From assembly GCA_947646735.1 (NCBI GenBank), contig CANTFK010000966.1, positions 304,872 to 368,871 on the forward strand: 64,000 nucleotides of DNA. Reading direction: 5' to 3'. Origin of the DNA: Peronospora farinosa. Its lineage: Eukaryota > Oomycota > Peronosporomycetes > Peronosporales > Peronosporaceae. The notes under the pieces were generated by a model. It saw only the letters and a list, made by a program, of their open reading frames with translations. It ran no database searches and was not told where the DNA came from. Position numbers and translations under genes: made by a program. Positions 20,280 through 32,012 of the stretch are shown piece by piece; positions within the stretch are counted from its first letter, which is position 1; every line of letters starts with the position of its first letter.

Positions 20280-20720
20280 CTAGAGATGCCATCTTGTCAA
20301 CTGGGGTCAAAGACGCGATGCCCGTAATGTTTACCGGGTCCATTGACAGGCCAAACCGACCAGTCCACGATGGTCTTGACCGTTGGCGGGATTTGTATCT
20401 AAGGTCACGCTTCATAATGATGCACCCTAAGAAGAGAATATCCTCTGCGCCAAAATACACTTGCCTGCGTTGATATAGGCTCGTTTTGTGCACATGCACT
20501 CGAGCACCGCTCGCAAATAGCCTCCTCGTCTGACCTAATGTCCTCGGCACGACTGTAAACGAAGATGTCCTGAACGTATGTATGTGCATACACCCAATGG
20601 AGCTTTAAGCAGATGTGTCAAAGACGATAAAGCGCTGCAAAACTCACAGCCTTTGGCAAGCCACTCACAGAGCGTTCCTGTGCGAGTAACCAAGGTGGGT
20701 TTTAGGAAGCCCAAACCATG
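20280..20720 (-). pseudogene. Decayed Gypsy reverse transcriptase fragment
   Basis: Reading the minus strand from about 20720 gives remnants of the RT palm in several frames: E-W-L then a degenerate segment, T-H-L-L, and Y-V-Q-D-I-F-V-Y-S-R-A-E (20578 downwards) where active enzymes have Y-V-D-D. A shifted frame gives F-G-A-E-D-I-L-F-L-G-C, which matches the F-G-A-E-E-I-P-F-L-G-C segment of the element at 2280-2320. The order is correct for RT and several frameshifts are needed, so this is an old, partial copy of a related element. The ends are indistinct. Confidence 0.65.
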
Positions 20721-21370
20721 AAAAGATCCCGTTATACTTGTGAAGCTCTAGCTGCTCATCGTACAAGCAAGTATACTGCTGAATACAGCTTATGGTTACG
20801 AGCTCGGCTTTAATGATCTACGTGGACAAAGAGAGTGACACTGCTGTGAGTTGCCTTACACGTATTAGCTGACGAAGAAGTGTATTCTAAAGGATATGTA
20901 TATTTTGCATGTAAAATAAATCGGAGACAAAGAAATGTATTATTATACATATCCAGTCAGTAAATTATCTGAGTCGTCAATTGTTAAATCGTCTACACGT
21001 ACCGACTTAGCCCATCCAATCGGATCACTTCAACTTCCACCGCCTAATGAGCACACACACTGGAAAATAATCAGCCAATCATTCTACGCCTCTCAGCTTT
21101 CCCAAGTGAAACAGCTAGTCGCGGAATCGCGAACCTCACGCTCCTGATCCGCCTCTTGCGAGCCTCGACCACTTTCTGCGCCGAACTGGCGCCTGCTACC
21201 GCACCTTGCTCGTCTGTCCACGTGACGCACTCCGATCTGGTGCCCCACGAGCGACATTTCGCGCTCCAGCCCACGAGCACAAGAGGTCCTCTATCTCCGT
21301 GTAGGCCTTTCTCATCTTCCAGGCTACACTAGTCGTTGTCGTTTGCTTCTCTCTTTGCAGCTATCGCCAC
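20721..21370. other. Upstream region of the ankyrin gene
   Basis: Mixed AT-rich then GC-richer sequence leading to the ankyrin gene. A pyrimidine-rich stretch ending CTCTTTGCAG at 21360 precedes the start codon by ten bases and could be a 3' splice site for a 5'-UTR intron. No clear initiator was found. Confidence 0.35.
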
Positions 21371-23854
21371 ATGCACGCCACGAGATCCAGCACCCAGAGC
21401 GGAGGCAGCCCCGTCACGGAGGATGAGGAGTCCATGTCTACCTTCACGTCACCACCCTCTGCCTCTATCAGTAGTACCAGCTTCGCACAGCTGCTGCAAC
21501 GGGCAGCGCAGACAGGAAACGTCAAACAGCTCACCACGCTTATTCAGACCGCACGCACCAGCGCGTTCTATCAATCGTCCAGTGTCGATATCACCAAATG
21601 CCCGTCTTGTTCCTCTTCGTTGGACGCATGGCTCAATGCTGCAGATGAAGATGGCTTTACGGCATTACACCTTGCGTGCGTCGGTGGTTACGATGATGCT
21701 GTGTATGAGCTATTGCAGGCAGGTGCTCACTTGGAAACCGCAACACCCGAAGGCTTCACCGCGCTCATGTTCGCTGCCTGGACTGGATCGCTCTCCCTCG
21801 TGCAGACGCTAGTGTCACATGGAGCAGATGTGTTGGCACGTGACGTAGATGGTAATGATGCTGCCTTTATCGCTGAGATGAATGAGCACGCGAGTGTAGC
21901 TAAACTCCTCCAACAACAGGTTGAGAACTCGGAGGACCCACTCCTCAGTTCATCGTCATCAAAAAAGAGCGGACAGGAGCGTTGCCTAGATTCCGAGTCC
22001 CTCGAGAACGTTCCTGTTAAGTCCTTTGTCTCTAGCGATTGCAGCGCTTTCACTGTAACTGAAGGATTTGGGATTGATAAAAGCAGCAGCAGTTCTTCCA
22101 CATGTTCATCGCCCGAGCAGCTTGTGGAAAAGAGGCTCCTTACAAAAGAAACGAGTGCGCCCAGCGTCACTGATGGCGCCACGCCATTGCTCGTTGCGGC
22201 TATGCACGGACAATTGGAGACGATCAAGGTGCTCCTTTCTCGCGGCGCTAGTTTGTCAGCCGCGTTGCCGGGTGGTGCTACCGCATTGCACTTGGCGTCG
22301 GCGTCAGGCTTTGTTGATGTGGCCTCATACATGATTGACCAAGGCCTGCCAGTCGACCAACGTACAGTAGATGGCACCACTCCGCTGCATGAGGCGGCAT
22401 ACCAGGGACACGCACATGTGGCTGCAATGCTGCTCGAATGTGGGGCAAATGTGAATGCCGCAACTGAGCACGGCACGACACCACTGCATTGCTCAGCTGA
22501 AAATGGTCATGTCCAGATTGCAGAGCTGCTGATTACCTATGGAGCACACATCGATGCTGTGACAACGGATTACCTCGCTGCAGTTAATGAGGCTGCAGGC
22601 AATGACTCGCGTTGGCGAAGACGTCGGAGGCGCAAAAAATTGGTTGGAGTGAATATGGAAGGAAATGATTTGGATGAAGAAGCGACCGAGGGTGGGTCAC
22701 GGACACCGGATGAGCTGAAGAAGAAGGTCTCGTCCTGTAGATCGAATCAAGTCGCGCTTTGTCTGGCAGCCAAAAACGGCCATCTGGACATGGTGCAGTA
22801 TTTGCTTACGCGAGGAGCAGCTAGCCTGACTGATCTTGCGGTACTTGAGCCATCTAGGCACCCAATTGTGCTGGCAGCCCGACGCGGACACGTGGAAATC
22901 GTGCGTTTTCTACTGACCCATGACGAGTGCACTTCTAGCTTGCCCGATGCAGCGTCGCATGTTTTATGCTGTGCAGCAGAGCACGGCTACCTGCAAATGG
23001 TAGAGCACGCGCTAGCTCGTGGGGCAGACATTGAGGCCGTCGGCGGGAAGAAGCAAGCAACCCCGTTGGTGCTTGCAGCTCGGCAGGGTCACCTTGCTGT
23101 TGTGCTACATCTTTTGTGGTGCGGTGCAAAGTTGGACGCTGTGACGATGACTACGGGTTATACTGCGCTGCATTACGCAGCCAAGCATGGGTATCTCACT
23201 GTAGTTAACAGTTTACTACTGAACGGTGCGGATGTGGACGCTGCCTGCACACAGCGCTATTCTTCGCCACTACATCTGGCAGCTGAATCAGGTCATGGAG
23301 ACGTGGTGCGTTGCTTGTTGTCTTTTGATGCAAACATGGAAGCTCCAGGCACTATGACGGCGCTGCACATCGCAGCTGAGCGCGGCCATGTGGGGGTGGC
23401 CCATGAGCTTCTGAACCACGGCGCACAACTCGAAGCGCAAGCACAAAATGGTCTACGTGCTCTATTCATCGCCGCGTATTGTGGCCACAAGGACCTCGTG
23501 GAGCTGCTGCTGAATCACGGAGCCGAAATGAAAGCGACGTCAGGCATCAACAAGACGACGCCCCTGCGTGGAGCCGTATCAAAAGGCCACGTCGACGTCG
23601 TCAAGCTGCTGCTGGCACGAGGTGCCGATCCCAATGCCATCCAGCCCACGGATGGAACAACGGCTATGCACAGCGCGGCTGCCAACGATTTCGGCGACAT
23701 CCTGAAATCCCTAGTGGCAGCAGGAGCTGACCCCGACCGAGTGGATCGCAATGGGCGTACCCCTTTGGACTATTCCGCGTCAAACTCCATTCGCCTGCAG
23801 CTACGCCTGGCACTGCTCAAGCTCCGCTGGCAAAAACAAGACGAGCGTAAGTGA
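21371..23854 (+). CDS. Ankyrin-repeat protein, about 18 repeats
   Basis: A single exon of 827 residues is made almost wholly of 33-residue ankyrin repeats (T-P-L-H-x-A, G-H, V-x-x-L-L-x-x-G-A-x-x patterns). I count three repeats around residues 90-185, four around 265-400 and eleven from about 455 to 800. Two linkers divide them: a serine-rich acidic one (about 190-260) and a basic one with R-W-R-R-R-R-R-R-K-K near residue 414, which could be a nuclear localisation signal. No kinase, membrane or other catalytic domain is present. Such proteins are protein-binding scaffolds; the partner cannot be predicted. ATG 21371 gives an unordered 75-residue N-terminus. The ORF overlaps nothing else of note. 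Confidence 0.93.
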   Translation: MHATRSSTQSGGSPVTEDEESMSTFTSPPSASISSTSFAQLLQRAAQTGNVKQLTTLIQTARTSAFYQSSSVDITKCPSCSSSLDAWLNAADEDGFTALHLACVGGYDDAVYELLQAGAHLETATPEGFTALMFAAWTGSLSLVQTLVSHGADVLARDVDGNDAAFIAEMNEHASVAKLLQQQVENSEDPLLSSSSSKKSGQERCLDSESLENVPVKSFVSSDCSAFTVTEGFGIDKSSSSSSTCSSPEQLVEKRLLTKETSAPSVTDGATPLLVAAMHGQLETIKVLLSRGASLSAALPGGATALHLASASGFVDVASYMIDQGLPVDQRTVDGTTPLHEAAYQGHAHVAAMLLECGANVNAATEHGTTPLHCSAENGHVQIAELLITYGAHIDAVTTDYLAAVNEAAGNDSRWRRRRRRKKLVGVNMEGNDLDEEATEGGSRTPDELKKKVSSCRSNQVALCLAAKNGHLDMVQYLLTRGAASLTDLAVLEPSRHPIVLAARRGHVEIVRFLLTHDECTSSLPDAASHVLCCAAEHGYLQMVEHALARGADIEAVGGKKQATPLVLAARQGHLAVVLHLLWCGAKLDAVTMTTGYTALHYAAKHGYLTVVNSLLLNGADVDAACTQRYSSPLHLAAESGHGDVVRCLLSFDANMEAPGTMTALHIAAERGHVGVAHELLNHGAQLEAQAQNGLRALFIAAYCGHKDLVELLLNHGAEMKATSGINKTTPLRGAVSKGHVDVVKLLLARGADPNAIQPTDGTTAMHSAAANDFGDILKSLVAAGADPDRVDRNGRTPLDYSASNSIRLQLRLALLKLRWQKQDERK

Positions 23855-26389
23855 TGACTGGAAAGTCAAGATGACGGGACCGAACCTACTAGGGTCAGTC
23901 TCTGCTTGAGATGTGCGACTTCTGCTCACATTCTACAAATGCAGTGAAACATGCTAGGACATGTACGAATTACAGAGCAACCGCTCTGCAAACAATTAGA
24001 ACATTAACACTTTTCGCCTTAGGATAATTACGTATTTATCATTGAGTTTCTACCAGCCTGCTCTGCTTTTCGTGGCTATGCTAGCAAAGGCGGCATTAAA
24101 TCCATATTGCAGATTTGCACGAGACCATCGTCACCGACAAAAGCAAGCAACAATGTCGTTGTACCATATTCTTGTGATAGTAGCGGATTTAAACGTATAA
24201 TGTTAATGTCGCTCGCGTGGGCCTTTTCGAATCAGTTGGTCAAAAGAGGATAATGATCCTGTCGACCTTTTTTTACTTATCAGTGCTACATTGTTATATA
24301 CGTAGGTATACACGATTTTATAGATAAAAAAATATATATATAATTGGTATTTCTTATTTAAAATTATGGCGTGGTTACACAGACGGCGCAAGCAACACAC
24401 TGTCTATTTACAACGTAGTATTTTTTATATTTGTCCACTTTCATATATAAATGTTTAATTGCCAAATAACTTATTTAAGATTTTGTCGCTTCAAAATTAG
24501 CTCATAGCTTTTCAGTCTTTACATTAAACTAAATATGTGTCTTTTTTGTAATTAAATCTTGTTAAAAATGAAAAACCGTGACAGAAAAGTAAGATTTTTT
24601 AAGACGTGCTCAAAATTGCAAGCTCATAAATATATGTTTGTTTTCACGCTTGCCCAGCTTCTAGTAAATTAAAAGGTACATTCTGCCTAGTCCGTACAAC
24701 ATGTGGCAAGTATTTTTAAATGCAAAACTTTTAAAAAGCAATATTGTTTGTTTATGAAATATTTAACAAAAGAAAAAAATGTATTAACCTTAAGTGTCAC
24801 AGATATTTTAGAAGCCTATGATATTATTTTATATACAAAGTGACTGAGGAATTAAAAAGCTCGTTACAACCAAAGATCAGATTAAATACTAAAAACTATA
24901 ATTTTTTTAGACTTTTACAACGTATGAATGTCTAACAGTTTATACAAAAGGCTAGCGTTTTTATAATTTTATTTATAGCATGATGACGCGTCCTGTATTA
25001 CCACCCAAATTTCAACGCAATAACCATAAAGCTTAAGAATGCTATAACGATTGTTTATATATATGAATTTCGTAAATAATTGTATTATTTTATTTTTTTG
25101 GGAACAGCTAATATGTAAGCTTAAAAATTGACTCAAAATGGAAATTATACAAAGTAGGTCGGGTTGTGTTGCACAGGTAGATATAAAATTTGTTTTGCGT
25201 ATTACTGAATTAATTTTTCTTTTTATATTAAAGATTCTGTAAAAACAATGCTTTATACATATGCAAAGGTTTTTTGCGTTTAATAAATTGATGTAATTGT
25301 CCTTGCTTGACGCGTGAGCCGGTATTAAGTTTGTTTAAAAGTAATTATCATTAACATATTAGTAGATCATAATGTAGATTTTAATAGAATGTACTTTGGT
25401 AATTTATGTAGCTACTCAAAAAAAGCCTTATAAAGTGAAAGAGGAACATTTTAACAAATTGTTCGGCTGCGCATTTTTTCCGAGCTTTTACATTAACTGG
25501 CTCAGTATCACTACGGACGTTTAAGAAAAATTTTGTTTTACAGCATGTTATTTAGTTATAGATCATACGCTTAATGAGAGAGCACATATAACGTATTGCC
25601 AATAGATGTATCATTTATGTAAACGAATTTGTTTCACACTAGATATGCAAAAAGCAATATAGCCATGCATATTTAGAAGCAACATTTTTGTGCATGAGAG
25701 TTAATCTTTATTTATGAAATGCGTGTTTTTGCTTGCTAGTAATTTGTTGCTGCTACAACATGTGCTCTTTATAAAATTAAATGTTTAATTAGAACTCGCC
25801 GCAAAATAAATAAAATACTTTTTTTGTGGAAGTAAGACACAACCCAAATATCAAGTTGTAGCAATAAGTATATAGCTGAGGGCCATATAACGCCGATTTA
25901 ACCTATTAATTGTACCTTAATAGTCTGAGCGGTATTGTTTTAACAGTTAAATGCATTGACAAACGTTAGGCAGCTGCAGCTGCAGTGGGGATGTCACTTT
26001 ACAATGACATCGTGTCCGAAATATCAGTCGTTTTAGCATGCGCTCTATCTTCATTGTATGAGCTGCTTCTATTTCAAATATAGAAGCTAAATGCTCTATA
26101 TCCATAAAGTAACGCTTGAAATATTCAAAAACGCAACAAACGGCCTAGAGGGTATACTCTGTCACAACCTTTCTAATCTTGTATTTTTGTAATAAATATA
26201 TATAAACCTCTATAATTTTATATTTTTCAAATTTGTAGGCATTGATAATCACTTGCAAGACAATAACAGCACTGTAGGCGTGCTGATGGTTTCCAATACT
26301 ACTGCCTGGACTATAAGGCTTAGTGTATACGGCTAGCTTTTATGGTAATTAAATTAGATTTGATTGGACAAGAAGGTTGACTAGGCGGC
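23855..26389. other. AT-rich gene-free region
   Basis: From about 24000 to 26230 the sequence is strongly AT-rich, with many homopolymer A and T runs and no ORF above about 65 codons that carries a motif. It holds scattered short dyads (for example CTGCAGCTGCAG near 25980) but no repeat family I can define. Confidence 0.6.
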
Positions 26390-27030
26390 TGTCGTGATTG
26401 CTATGTGGTCCACATAAAATTATGTAGCAGAATGTAGCTCCGATCAATCAATTACCTCCGGTATCGTCGCTTGCTCTTCTCTTTGCTCCACCGCTCAAGC
26501 TACAGCAGGTCACGAGTCCAAGCACCACGTCCTGAAGCAACAGTGTCTTCATCAAGAGTTCGATGGAGACAACTGTGCAACTTGGTGTAGGTACAAGGAT
26601 GAGGGGTTCCTGACAAAGTCATCCTGTCATATAAGCGGGATACGACTCCAAGCTTCGCGGACTCGCGCCAACATCAACGTGAGCAACATTGCGTTTGGAC
26701 TAATATTGTTTCACATGGACGCAGATTGTTATTATGTGGCTGAAGACAGGACAAGGCGTACGTCAAATACGCACGCTTGAGGAATGTCTACGGTGGCTCA
26801 CAGAAGGCAGGACGTATCTACCTGAAGCGACAGCTGTCAGCATCAAGACGGCAAAAGGATGTAACGTTCTGCGTCACTATGAACACTGGTGTTGTACGGT
26901 ATGAGTCTTGAACGATGAGAAGCTTGAACGCAGGCGAAGGGAGTTCACTCAGGAAGACCGGAGAGAAGACACTTGTTGGGAAGAAGGAAGATTTGGAAGT
27001 GATTGATTATTGGGGCTTACTTGCCGACTA

Positions 27031-27063
27031 CATAATTTATATGTGAACCACATATAAATTATG
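27031..27063. repeat. Perfect 15-bp inverted repeat with 3-nt loop
   Basis: CATAATTTATATGTG at 27031-27045 is exactly complementary to 27049-27063, with loop AAC. It is the best-preserved copy of the dyad that recurs at about 26401 and 27735. Confidence 0.9.
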
Positions 27064-27530
27064 TCAAGCGTCTCATCATCCTACAAGTCTAATCATTTTG
27101 TTGATGGTATGGCACTGGTGTGACGAGAAGACCGAAAGAGACCGGGGGGAGCGAAGAGGCTTGAGGAGCGGAGCAGAGAACACTTGCTCGGCAGAAGGAG
27201 GATTCGAAAGTGATTGATACATAGGTATTAACTCTGCCTACCCTAGACTGCATCGAATCACATGGTGCATCTAATCAACCTGATTTACTCGCGTCCAATC
27301 ATCCTACGCGTTAATCAACTCTAAGTAATTACCGTAAAAACTACGTCGTAATTACTAAGCTGAATAGGCGGTTTGGATTGGATCGTTCACGGTTACCCAA
27401 CCTTTGGTGAAACCGATGACCATCAACACATTTGGTAAATACTACCCGTAATTATGCATGATCGAATTAGACAGGTGTTCAGCTAACCGGTAATCAATAC
27501 ATAGCATCTTGATCGGTAAACTCTAACAAA

Positions 27531-27540
27531 TGGCGCCAAG
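27531..27540 (+). other. Possible primer-binding site after an LTR end
   Basis: CTCTAACA ends at 27528; two bases later comes TGGCGCCAAG. An LTR ending in CA followed closely by TGG (complement of a tRNA 3' CCA) is the standard layout of LTR and primer-binding site. A matching TGTTA start occurs near 26727, which would make an LTR of about 800 bp. Weak, since there is only one copy and no internal coding region. Confidence 0.3.
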
Positions 27541-30500
27541 CTTAGTAACATCGGCGCTAAAATGGAGGATGGAGACGTTGCTAGTTGCTTGCTGCTTAGT
27601 CTTGTTGAATCTTGTATTTGGAGCGAAGCTTGACTAGGCTTAGGAAGTTCACCTGCGAAGACCCAAGAAAAGACAGAAGAGTGTATATTTGGAGGTGGTT
27701 GATTATAAGCTTATTTTGCTAACTGCCCCATCGATATGTGGTTCACATACACATTATGGTGGAATGGAATTATAAACAGGGTAGGAGATCCACAAACACA
27801 CACAGCGCCGGACTGCCGACTTACGGAGGGATTACCCCGATACCGTGTCGTGTTGGCCTTGGGTCTCACCTTGTGTACCCGTCGGCTTGGCTGGTCTTGC
27901 TCCTCGTTAGACGCAGAAGACTTATAGACTTGTTCCTTGTATGGAGGGACTTGGGTGGTATACTTCACTCGGGCCCAGGGTTTCTTGGGCTCAATCGAAT
28001 GTGTCGAGAGCGATGCACCTGGTACTATGTACCCCTTTCGGTGTCTACCTGTTTCTTGGTCCTTAAGCCCCTTTCTCGTGTTCCCCGTAGAGATTCCGCT
28101 TCTTGTAGCGGATGTTGGGTGTCTTGACACTTACATGACCCCTCAGGCCAGCTTCAATTTGCGTAGCTTAAGCCGTCTAACACCTGCTGACGTCAGGGGT
28201 CAAAAGTATCCAGTTAAGACTTGATGAACAAAGACCTGACAAGCTGAGACTCAACGATCACAGACAGACTCGACAAACGAAGACTCAATGAACAAAGACT
28301 AAACAAGCTAAGACTCAACAAGCTAAGACTTGATGAACGAAGACCTGACGAGCGAAGAATCGATGAACGAAGACCTGACGAACGAAGACTCGATGAATTG
28401 ATGAACGAAGACTCGATGAACGAAGACTCGATGATCACAGACTCGACAAATAAAGACTCAATGAACAAAGACGAAACGAGCTAAGACTCGACGAGCTAAG
28501 ACTTGATGAACGAAGACCTGACGAGCGAAGACTCGATGAACGAAGACCTGACGAACGAAGACTCGATGAACGAAGACCTGACGAACGAAGACTCGATGAA
28601 TTGATGAACGAAGACTTGATGGCCTGAAAATTGATAAACGATAAACCTAACGAGCAAAGACTCGATGAACGAGGACTCGATGATCGCAGACTCGACAAAC
28701 GAAGACTCAATAAACAAAGACTAAACGAGCTAAGACTCGACACGATACGACTTGATGAACGAAGACGTGACGAACGAAGAATCGATGAACATAGACCTGA
28801 CGAACGAAGACTCGATGAATCGATGAACGAAGACTCGATGGCCTGAAAATTGATAAATGATAAACCTAACGAGCGAAGACTCGATGAACGAAGACTCGAC
28901 GAACAAAGACACGGTGATCGTAGACTCGACAAACGATGACTCAATGAACAAAGACTAAACGAGCTAAGACTCGACAAGCTAAGACTTGATGAACGAAGAC
29001 GTGACGAACGAAGACTCGATGATCACAGACTCGACAAATAAAGACTCAATGAACAAAGACTAAACGAGCTAAGACTCGACAAGCTAAGACTTGATGAACG
29101 AAGACTCGATGAACGAAGACCTGACGAACGAAGACTCGATGAATTGATGAACGAAGACTCGATGGCCTGAAAATTGATAAACGATAAACCTAACGAGCGA
29201 AGACTCGATGAACGAAGACTCGATGATCACAGACTCGACAAACGAAGACTCAATAAACAAAGACTAAACGAGCTAAGACTCGACACGATACGACTTGATG
29301 AACGAAGACGTGACGAACGAAGAATCGATGAACGAAGACCTGACGAACGAAGACTCGATGAATCGATGAACGAAGACTCGATGGCCTGAAAATTGATAAA
29401 TGATAAACCTAACGAGCGAAGACTCGATGAACGAAGACTCGACGAACAAAGACACGGTGATCGTAGACTCGACAAACGATGACTCAATGAACAAAGACTA
29501 AACGAGCTAAGACTCGACAAGCTAAGACTCGACAAAATAAGACTTGATGAACGAAGACCTGACGAACGAAGACTCGATGAACGAAGACTCGATGAATTGA
29601 TGAACGAAGACTCGATGGCCTGAAAATTGATAAACGATAAACCTAACGAGCGAAGACTCGATGAACGAAGACTCGATGATCACAGACTCGACAAACGAAG
29701 ACTCAATGAACAAAGACTAAACGAGCTAAGACTCGACACGATAAGACTTGATGAACGAAGACCTGATGAACGAAGACCTGACGAACGAAGATTCGATGAA
29801 CGAAGACCTGACGAACGAAGACTCGATGAATTGATGAACGAAGACTCGATGGCCTGAAAATTGATAAACGATAAACCTAACGAGCGAAGACTCGATGAAC
29901 GAAGACTCGATGATCGCAGACTCGACAAACGAAGACTCAATGAACAAAGACTAAACGAGCTAAGACTCGACAAGCTAAGACTTGATGAACGAAGACCTGA
30001 CGAACGAAGACTCGATGAATTGATGAACGAAGACTCGATGGCCTGAAAATTGATAAACGATAAACCTAACGAGCGAAGACTCGATGAACGAAGACTCGAT
30101 GATCACAGACTCGACAAACGAAGACTCAATAAACAAAGACTAAACGAGCTAAGACTCGACACGATAAGACTTGATGAACGAAGACCTGACGAACGAAGAA
30201 TCGATGAACGAAGACCTGACGAACGAAGACTCGATGAATTGATGAACGAAGACTCGATGGCCTGAAAATTGATAAACGATAAACCTAACGAGCGAAGACT
30301 CGATGAACGAAGACTCGATGATCACAGACTCGACAAACGAAGACTCAATGAACAAAGACTAAACGAGCTAAGACTCGACAAGCTAAGACTTGATGAACGA
30401 AGACCAAAAATCGATGAACGAAGACCTGACGAACGAAGACTCGATGAATTGATGAACAAAGACTCGATGGCCTGAAAATTGATAAACGATAAACCTAACG

Positions 30501-32012
30501 AGCGAAGACTCGATGAACGAAGGACTACGATGATCGTAGACTCGACAAACGATGACTCAATGAACAAAGACTAAACGAGCTAAGACTCGACAAGCTAAGA
30601 CTCGACAAGATAAGACTTGATGAACGAAGACCTGACGAACGAAGACTCGATGAACGAAGACCTGACGAACGAAGACTCGATGAATCGATGAACGAAGACT
30701 CGATGGCCTGAAAATTGATAAACGATAAACCTAACGAGCGAAGACTCGATGAACGAAGACTCGATGATCGCAGACTCGACAAACGAAGACTCAATGAACA
30801 AAGACTAAACGAGCTAAGACTCGACAAGCTAAGACTTGATGAACGAAGACCTGATGAACGAAGACCTGACGAACGAAGACCTGACGAACGAAGACTCGAT
30901 GAATTGATGAACGAAGACTCGATGGCCTGAAAATTGATAAACGATAAACCTAACGAGCGAAGACTCGATGAACGAAGACTCGATGATCACAGACTCGACA
31001 AACGAAGACTCAATGAACAAAGACTAAACGAGCTAAGACTCGACACGATAAGACTTGATGAACGAAGATGACGAAGAAGAATCGATGAACGAAGACCTGA
31101 CGAACGAAGACTCGATGAATCGATGAACGAAGACTCGATGGCCTGAAAATTGATAAACGATAAACCTAACGAGCGAAGACTCGATGAACGAAGACTCGAT
31201 GATCGCAGACTCGACAAACGAAGACTCAATGAACAAAGACTAAACGAGCTAAGACTCGACAAGCTAAGACTTGATGAACGAAGACCTGATGAACGAAGAC
31301 TGATGAACGAAGACCTGACGAACGAAGACTCGATGAATTGATGAACGAAGACTCGATGGCCTGAAAATTGATAAACGATAAACCTAACGAGCGAAGACTC
31401 GATGAACGAAGACTCGAGAAAAAAACGGTGATCGTAGACTCGACAAACGATGACTCAATGAACAAAGACTAAACGAGCTAAGACTCGACAAGCTAAGACT
31501 TGATGAACGAAGACCTGACGAACGAAGACTCGATGAATTGATGAACGAAGACTCGATGGCCTGAAAATTGATAAACGATAAACCTAACGAGCGAAGACTC
31601 GATGAACGAAGACTCGATGATCACAGACTCGACAAACGAAGACTCAATAAACAAAGACTAAACGAGCTAAGACTCGACACGATACGACTTGATGAACGAA
31701 GACGTGACGAACGAAGAATCGATGAACGAAGACCTGACGAACGAAGACTCGATGAATCGATGAACGAAGACTCGATGGCCTGAAAATTGATAAATGATAA
31801 ACCTAACGAGCGAAGACTCGATGAACGAAGACTCGAAAAAAAATGATCGTAGACTCGACAAACGATGACTCAATGAACAAAGACTAAACGAGCTAAGACT
31901 CGACAAGCTAAGACTTGATGAACGAAGACCTGACGAACGAAGACTCGATGAACGAAGACCTGACGAACGAAGACTCGATGAATTGATGAACAAAGACTTG
32001 ATAGCCTGAAAA

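Larger units (their letters stand above)
26390..28213. repeat. Degenerate LTR-like repeats, three related copies
   Basis: A short dyad element recurs at about 26401-26425, 27031-27063 and 27735-27757. Each begins as ATGTG, then a GG or AA centre, then CACATA, and ends in a TTATG. Upstream of the second and third copies, and of 27215, stands a related AGTGATTGAT or GGTGGTTGAT segment after a GAAG-rich run. The spacing of about 630-700 bp suggests three nested or tandem degenerate LTRs. No pol domain remains. From about 27760 to 28200 the base content turns GC-richer, with overlapping ORFs on both strands that I cannot assign. Confidence 0.45.

Noticed and set aside
21727..22476. 249-codon minus-strand ORF opposite the ankyrin gene
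   Set aside because: Antisense of regular ankyrin repeats, with no motif of its own.
27711..28130. 139-codon minus ORF and overlapping plus ORFs next to the satellite
   Set aside because: Three frames are open over the same GC-rich stretch and none shows a motif; probably transposon debris. Not called as a gene.
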